From assembly GCA_945890595.1 (NCBI GenBank), contig CAMDCQ010000019.1, forward strand, positions 1 through 19,188: DNA of 19,188 bases, read 5' to 3'. The DNA is from Chitinophaga pinensis (GTDB taxonomy: Bacteria > Bacteroidota > Bacteroidia > NS11-12g > UBA9320). Position numbers and translations under genes: made by a program. This document shows positions 14,734 through 19,188 of this stretch, piece after piece (position 1 is the first letter of the stretch; every line of letters starts with the position of its first letter). The notes beneath the pieces are model-generated. The model did not search any database, had not been told where the DNA came from, and saw nothing but the letters and a program-made list of their open reading frames with translations.

Positions 14734-14949
14734 CATTGAAACTCGAACCAACATACACGGCGTCAAACTTTCAATTCAAATGTGTTTTAAAAATGCAAAT
14801 TAATATTGTCATTTTTTTCAATTTATTTGTAATTATCTGATATTGAGGTGTTAAAAGAATAAAAATGTCGAAAATGTAGCGTTTTAAGCGCTTAGTCTAG
14901 GTCGTTTAATGCAGGTGCTAATTCTTTTTTTATGTTTTTTTAAATTTTG

Positions 14950-14979
14950 TTTGGTTTTCCAAAATATCGATTACTTTTG
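14950..14979 (+). promoter_or_regulatory. Bacteroidota-type promoter for the giant beta-helix/PKD surface protein
   Basis: TTTG at 14950-14953 and TACTTTTG at 14972-14979 match the -33 (TTTG/TTG) and -7 (TAnnTTTG) elements of this phylum, with an 18-base spacer inside the known 17-23 range. Transcription would start near 14985, leaving a leader of about 40 bases before the ATG at 15026. This is the best promoter match in the window. Confidence 0.75.
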
Positions 14980-15025
14980 TTTCAGCCTAAGCCTTTTTTA
15001 ACAACTTAATAATTTATTCAGTCTT

Positions 15026-18000
15026 ATGACAAAAAATTACAACAGAAATTGGCTTTTCTATTTAAAAACTATGGCTGTTTTCGGCTCCATGCTATACGCA
15101 GGGGCGGTTTCAGCACAACTTAGTGGTACGTATACCATTAATTCTGGTGCAGCTACTAGCGGCACTAACTATGCAAGTTTTACTGCGTTTGCAACGGCAA
15201 TCAATGGTGTAGGTGTTTCAGGTCCTGTTACGGTAAACGTAGCAACCGGTTCTGGCCCTTACAACGAGTCTGTAACATTTACAGCTTCTGGTACAGCGAC
15301 CAACACGGTAACCATCAAAGGTAATGGTGCAACAATCACAAGTTCATCAAGTTCAGTTGTTACTTTAAATGGTTCTGACTATTTGACATTTGACAACTTA
15401 AATGTTACGTCTACATGTACTGATGCGGGAACAAGATGCTATTGGATTTACAACAATGCAGACAACAATACCGTAAAAAATTCGCAACTTAGAATTTTAA
15501 ATTACAGCGGTACTGATGCATCTACTGCATATGTTGCATTTACAGCGTCAGCTACAGCTAGGTCAGGTGCTGATCATGGATCGGATAACGTAATAGATAA
15601 CAACACCATGTCATCTAACGCAACTACATCTAGAGGTCCGTACCAAGGTATCCTAGATTACAGAAGTTCGTCTACCAAAACTAAAGGTAATACCTACACA
15701 AACAATACAATCAGAGATGTATACTATGGTCACTTCTACATTTATTACACGGATGGGTTTGACATTAGAAATAATACATTAACTACCTTCAGAAGTGATG
15801 CACAATCTGGTACTGGAACAACGTATCCTGCATACCTTTACTATTGTGGTGGTACAACTCAGTGTAAATTTAACGACAACACCATCACAGGTTTAGGCGG
15901 TTATTACCAGTATGGTATATACGTATACCAATGTCCTGGTACTGCAGCTCTACCTACGCAAATTAATAACAACACATTTACAAGCAATAGCTCTGGATAT
16001 TACTTCTATGGGCCTAGAATTTACTATTCTAATTACTGTGAGGTTAACAATAATACTATTTCTAATAATTCTGCACTATATTACAATTATGCTATTCAGA
16101 CTTATTACAATAACAATATCTTAATTCAAGATAACCTTATTCAAAATAATACCGCGTATTATGTATATCCTTTTTACAATTATGCGTATGGCTACAGTAA
16201 CATTACGATAGATAGAAACAGAATTTTAAACAATGATGCGCTTTACTACTTCTACAACTATATGGTGTATTATGGTGACAACGTAATATGTACAAATAAT
16301 ACTCTTGCGAGTAACTCTGCAACTTACTATTGTTATAACTTCTGCTATTACCCAACTTCTGGTAGATATGCACACAATACTATTGTACAAGATCAATATA
16401 CTGATTATTATAACTACGGTTTATATGCATACTTTAATGCAAGTACTGATTTCAAAATCAGCAACAATATTATTTATACAGGTGGACAGTCTGGTTATGG
16501 GTATTCTCATCAAGCATTATACGCTGGAGGAACTATGACTAACGTTTCATTTAGTAACAACGTGTATCACCAAACTTCTGCTTGTACTTATTACAATGGG
16601 TCTACTACTTCTTCTTCAGCAACTGCTTACGTAGCTTCTGGAGCAGAGACAAATTCAATCGCAGCAGATCCAGGATTTGTGAACTTAGCAGCGTATGATG
16701 TTAAACCTACTAACCCAAAAATCTCAAATATGGGACTTCAAGGATTAGCAGCGTTAGATCAAAAGAAAGTGACTAGAACTTCGTGCGGTCCTGATCCAGG
16801 AGCTATCGAGTTTACTATTGATCACAGTGCTTCTGCATTATCTACCCTTCCAGCTACTGCTTGTGGTAACTACGAGAATGAAGTAAAAGTTAGATTCCAA
16901 AACGGTTCTAACGTAGCTATGACAGGTGTAAAAATGTTCTTCCAGATAAATGGAGGTACTCCAGTAGTTGAAACTCTTGCTACAGCGGCAGCAAGTACTT
17001 CTACTGATTTTACATTCACTAAGAAAGCAAGATTCAACAAACCAGGAGTTAATACATTAACATTTGGTTTGGGTTGTGATGATAACACAGCAAACAACAC
17101 AATCACGCAAACAGTTACGATTACTTCTTCACCAGAGGGTAGTGATTTAACTATGGGATCTCAGTTTGATGGTTATTTCAACGATGGTAATATGGGTAAT
17201 CCAGATGCTACGGTAAACGGTTACGTGAGTAAGTATAATGTTACCAATCCAGCAAAAGCTACAAACATTACCTACAGTCTGAAAGTTACTGATGAGGCAA
17301 TGACAGATGTAACGTCAAGCGGTTTTGCATTATCAAGCACCACATTAGGTGCTGTGTTAACTGCAGATCCAGCTACTTCAATAGCAGGAAAAAGAGTGTT
17401 TTTAAAAATGACTACATTGGATAATATCACAGGTTGTGATACTACTTTTGGTAGATACATGTACATTCCTCATACACCAGTTGCTGATTTTACTGCAACT
17501 AACATATGTTTAGGCGATGTAGCACAGTTCAAAAACAAATCTACTTTAGCTGCGAGCAACTATGCGGCAAACTATATTACTACTAAATGGGAGTTCAACG
17601 ATCCAGATGCGTCTATCACAGATGATAATTCTGACATCTTAGACGGATTCTGGGAGTACAGTAGATATAGTGCTGGTGTAAACGTAGAAATGACAGTTGT
17701 AAACGGTTTGTACCCTAAATTTGAGTACAAAAAGACTAGAACTATCAACGTTACTCCAAAGCCAGAGGTTGACTTTAAAGTGCTTAACGCATGTGAAGGA
17801 AGTAACATAACAGTAGTTAATAATACTAAAATATCTACAGGCGGTGCAATTACCTATGTATGGGATTTTGGGGGAGTGTATACTTCTACAAGTGCTACTC
17901 CAGCGTACAAATTTGCTACTCCAGGTCAACGTAAGATAAGTGTAGTTGCAACTTCAAACGGTTGTACAGCAGAACTTACTAAAAATGCGTATCAGTTTGA

Positions 18001-19188
18001 GAAACCAGTTGCTAATTTTGTTAGTGAAGGTAAATGTAACTTCGTAGATGTTACATTTAACAGTACTTCAACTATACCAAACAACGGTAATATGGGTTAC
18101 AAATGGGATTTTGCATCAGAAGGTATTTCTAGAGCTAAATCACCAGCATTCGCATTTGCTACAGCAGGATCAAAAACAGTAAAACTTACTGCTACCTCTG
18201 AGTTTGGTTGTGAGAGCACAATTACAAAAACTATCGTATTAGACGAGTCACCAGTTGCAGACTTTACATGGGATGCAGCGTGTAACTTAACACCAATCAA
18301 CTTTACCAGAACTGGTTCTGTGCCAAACGGCGGTATCAACAGCAGCATGACATGGGATTTCAACGGAGAAGCTACTTCTACAGGAACTAATGGATCAACT
18401 CATCAGTTCCCTAAAGTAGGATCTAAGTTAGTAACACTTAAAATAGCAGACGGAAACGGATGTTCAAACTCAATCACTAAAGAAGTGAATGTAGTATTAC
18501 AAGCTGTTGCAAACTTTGATGTTGCGAGTGTATGTCAAGGAGATGAGACTCAATTTACAGGTAAATCAACTGTAGCAGCGGGTAACTTAACCTACAAATG
18601 GACATTTGGTGACGGTACTACTCCAAGTACAGATCACTCACCAAAACACAGTTACAGTACTTCAGGAAGTTATAACGTAACACTTGAGGCTATCGTAGCA
18701 GGTGGATGTTCAGATGTGATTTCAAAAGCAGTATTTGTTAATCCAGCACCAGATGCTACTTGGACATTTACTAAAGCTGGAAGAAACGTTGTATTAAACT
18801 CAGCAGTAGATAACAATGATGCATACAAATGGACATTTGGAGATGGATCTAGATCAACAGTTGCGGATCCTACCTATAACTACGATAACGTAGATTTAGG
18901 TACATTCACTATCTGTTTAGCTACAAGAAAAGGTATCTGCTGGAGCGAAGACTGTAAAGAAATTACAGTTGACCTTGCAGGTATTGCAGATCTTACAGAG
19001 AGCAATGACATGATCAACGTATATCCAAACCCAACATCTGGCAAATTCACTGTATCAGTGGAGAATGCAGGTAAAGATGCAGTGGTAAAAGTAGGAGACA
19101 TACTTGGTAATGTTATCAGCGCAAGAGTAATAGACAACTTAAACGGTACTTACAGTGTAGATATGTCAGCAATAGCTGACGGAGTATA
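15026..19188 (+). CDS. giant T9SS-secreted surface protein: parallel beta-helix, adhesin-like domains, six PKD domains (3' end cut)
   Basis: The frame is open from ATG 15026 to the window edge: 1387 full codons plus two bases, no stop. Residues 1-30 are a signal peptide (AVSA-Q). Residues about 35-610 form a right-handed parallel beta-helix, with some 12 coils marked by NNT(I/L/F) between 192 and 540. It is closed by AADPGFVN and a GPDPGAIEF end typical of such Bacteroidota helices. Two adhesin-like beta domains follow (about 613-705, CARDB-like, and 712-815). Six PKD-type units begin near 818, 913, 994, 1076, 1160 and 1242, with cores such as YVWDFGG and YKWTFGDG; the first is degenerate (TKWEFND). 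From 1330, INVYPNPTSGKF starts a type A T9SS sorting domain that breaks off at ADGV(Y), probably lacking only 15-25 residues. No catalytic residues are recognised, so adhesion, surface-layer or matrix roles fit better than a polysaccharide lyase, but neither is proven. Confidence 0.93.
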   Translation, partial: MTKNYNRNWLFYLKTMAVFGSMLYAGAVSAQLSGTYTINSGAATSGTNYASFTAFATAINGVGVSGPVTVNVATGSGPYNESVTFTASGTATNTVTIKGNGATITSSSSSVVTLNGSDYLTFDNLNVTSTCTDAGTRCYWIYNNADNNTVKNSQLRILNYSGTDASTAYVAFTASATARSGADHGSDNVIDNNTMSSNATTSRGPYQGILDYRSSSTKTKGNTYTNNTIRDVYYGHFYIYYTDGFDIRNNTLTTFRSDAQSGTGTTYPAYLYYCGGTTQCKFNDNTITGLGGYYQYGIYVYQCPGTAALPTQINNNTFTSNSSGYYFYGPRIYYSNYCEVNNNTISNNSALYYNYAIQTYYNNNILIQDNLIQNNTAYYVYPFYNYAYGYSNITIDRNRILNNDALYYFYNYMVYYGDNVICTNNTLASNSATYYCYNFCYYPTSGRYAHNTIVQDQYTDYYNYGLYAYFNASTDFKISNNIIYTGGQSGYGYSHQALYAGGTMTNVSFSNNVYHQTSACTYYNGSTTSSSATAYVASGAETNSIAADPGFVNLAAYDVKPTNPKISNMGLQGLAALDQKKVTRTSCGPDPGAIEFTIDHSASALSTLPATACGNYENEVKVRFQNGSNVAMTGVKMFFQINGGTPVVETLATAAASTSTDFTFTKKARFNKPGVNTLTFGLGCDDNTANNTITQTVTITSSPEGSDLTMGSQFDGYFNDGNMGNPDATVNGYVSKYNVTNPAKATNITYSLKVTDEAMTDVTSSGFALSSTTLGAVLTADPATSIAGKRVFLKMTTLDNITGCDTTFGRYMYIPHTPVADFTATNICLGDVAQFKNKSTLAASNYAANYITTKWEFNDPDASITDDNSDILDGFWEYSRYSAGVNVEMTVVNGLYPKFEYKKTRTINVTPKPEVDFKVLNACEGSNITVVNNTKISTGGAITYVWDFGGVYTSTSATPAYKFATPGQRKISVVATSNGCTAELTKNAYQFEKPVANFVSEGKCNFVDVTFNSTSTIPNNGNMGYKWDFASEGISRAKSPAFAFATAGSKTVKLTATSEFGCESTITKTIVLDESPVADFTWDAACNLTPINFTRTGSVPNGGINSSMTWDFNGEATSTGTNGSTHQFPKVGSKLVTLKIADGNGCSNSITKEVNVVLQAVANFDVASVCQGDETQFTGKSTVAAGNLTYKWTFGDGTTPSTDHSPKHSYSTSGSYNVTLEAIVAGGCSDVISKAVFVNPAPDATWTFTKAGRNVVLNSAVDNNDAYKWTFGDGSRSTVADPTYNYDNVDLGTFTICLATRKGICWSEDCKEITVDLAGIADLTESNDMINVYPNPTSGKFTVSVENAGKDAVVKVGDILGNVISARVIDNLNGTYSVDMSAIADGV
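15968..16462 (+). repeat. tandem beta-helix coils with paired-tyrosine ladder (protein-level repeat)
   Basis: Inside the giant gene, consecutive coils start at residues 315, 342, 369, 397, 424 and 450/451, i.e. every 27-28 residues (about 81-84 bases), and the next begins at 480. Each starts with N-N-x-(I/L/F) or a close variant. The first five carry Y-Y-x-Y beginning 10 or 11 residues in (325, 352, 378, 407, 434), and most have a second Tyr pair about eight residues later (333, 360, 415, 441). DNA identity between coils is only moderate, so this is an old repeat kept at protein level. Confidence 0.8.

Larger units (their letters stand above)
14204..15025. other. 822-base gene-free, AT-rich region with clustered inverted repeats
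   Basis: No convincing coding frame, tRNA or transposase remnant was seen in either strand. The region separates the minus-strand regulator pair from the plus-strand giant surface-protein gene. It contains a short palindrome near the regulators, four inverted repeats within 14419-14733, and a promoter match at 14950-14979 near the right end. The four repeats are annotated separately. Confidence 0.85.

Noticed and set aside
15912..16538. Two plus-strand frames (15912-16124 and 16305-16538) with Met starts and hydrophobic-looking translations
   Set aside because: They lie out of frame inside the giant beta-helix gene, whose frame is continuous; their Ile/Thr/Tyr-rich look is a by-product of the repetitive TAT/TAC/AAT codons.
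15599..16560. Periodic sequence that could be taken for a CRISPR array or DNA satellite
   Set aside because: The period (about 81-84 bases) is a multiple of three, lies in frame in a long coding sequence, varies at the DNA level and keeps protein motifs; it is a structural protein repeat.

Overview
The window is low-GC DNA from a member of the Bacteroidota. Three things support this: C-terminal type IX secretion (T9SS) sorting domains, TonB-dependent receptors with N-terminal carboxypeptidase-regulatory-like domains, and promoter matches to the phylum-specific TTG...TAnnTTTG pattern instead of sigma70 boxes. No rRNA, tRNA, CRISPR array, integrase or intact transposase was seen. Genus cannot be assigned from this stretch.

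Layout. Positions 1-1262 (minus strand): the 5' part of an RND-efflux periplasmic adaptor lipoprotein that runs off the left edge, a possible 37-codon gene fragment, and a small exported protein of unknown function. Positions 1517-1915 (plus): a DUF2490-like outer-membrane gene broken by an in-frame stop. Positions 1935-4984 (plus): a small membrane-anchored protein, then a TonB-dependent receptor resembling the haemoglobin/transferrin/lactoferrin receptor family, closed by a strong terminator facing a second terminator. Positions 5158-9735 (minus): a two-gene unit of a large TonB-dependent receptor followed by a T9SS-exported alpha/beta-hydrolase-fold protein that has glycine where the catalytic serine should be. 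Positions 9849-12971: an inner-membrane-anchored alpha/beta hydrolase whose stop overlaps the stop of a convergent LVIVD-repeat lipoprotein gene, then a small outer-membrane beta-barrel protein. Positions 13006-14203 (minus): two overlapping, mutually related TetR-type regulators.

Positions 14204-15025 hold about 820 bases without a gene, with four inverted repeats clustered in about 315 bases and a well-matched promoter at the right end. That promoter drives a very large secreted protein, 15026 to the right edge, at least 1387 residues. It has a signal peptide, a right-handed parallel beta-helix of about 12 coils carrying regularly spaced asparagine and paired-tyrosine ladders, two adhesin-like beta domains, six PKD-type domains and a T9SS sorting domain cut just before its end.

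The window is dominated by cell-envelope functions: export to the surface through T9SS, uptake across the outer membrane, efflux, and surface adhesion or matrix proteins. The most unusual items are the tyrosine-ladder beta-helix, the serine-less hydrolase coupled to its own receptor gene, the tandem paralogous regulators, and the structured intergenic region between those regulators and the giant surface protein.
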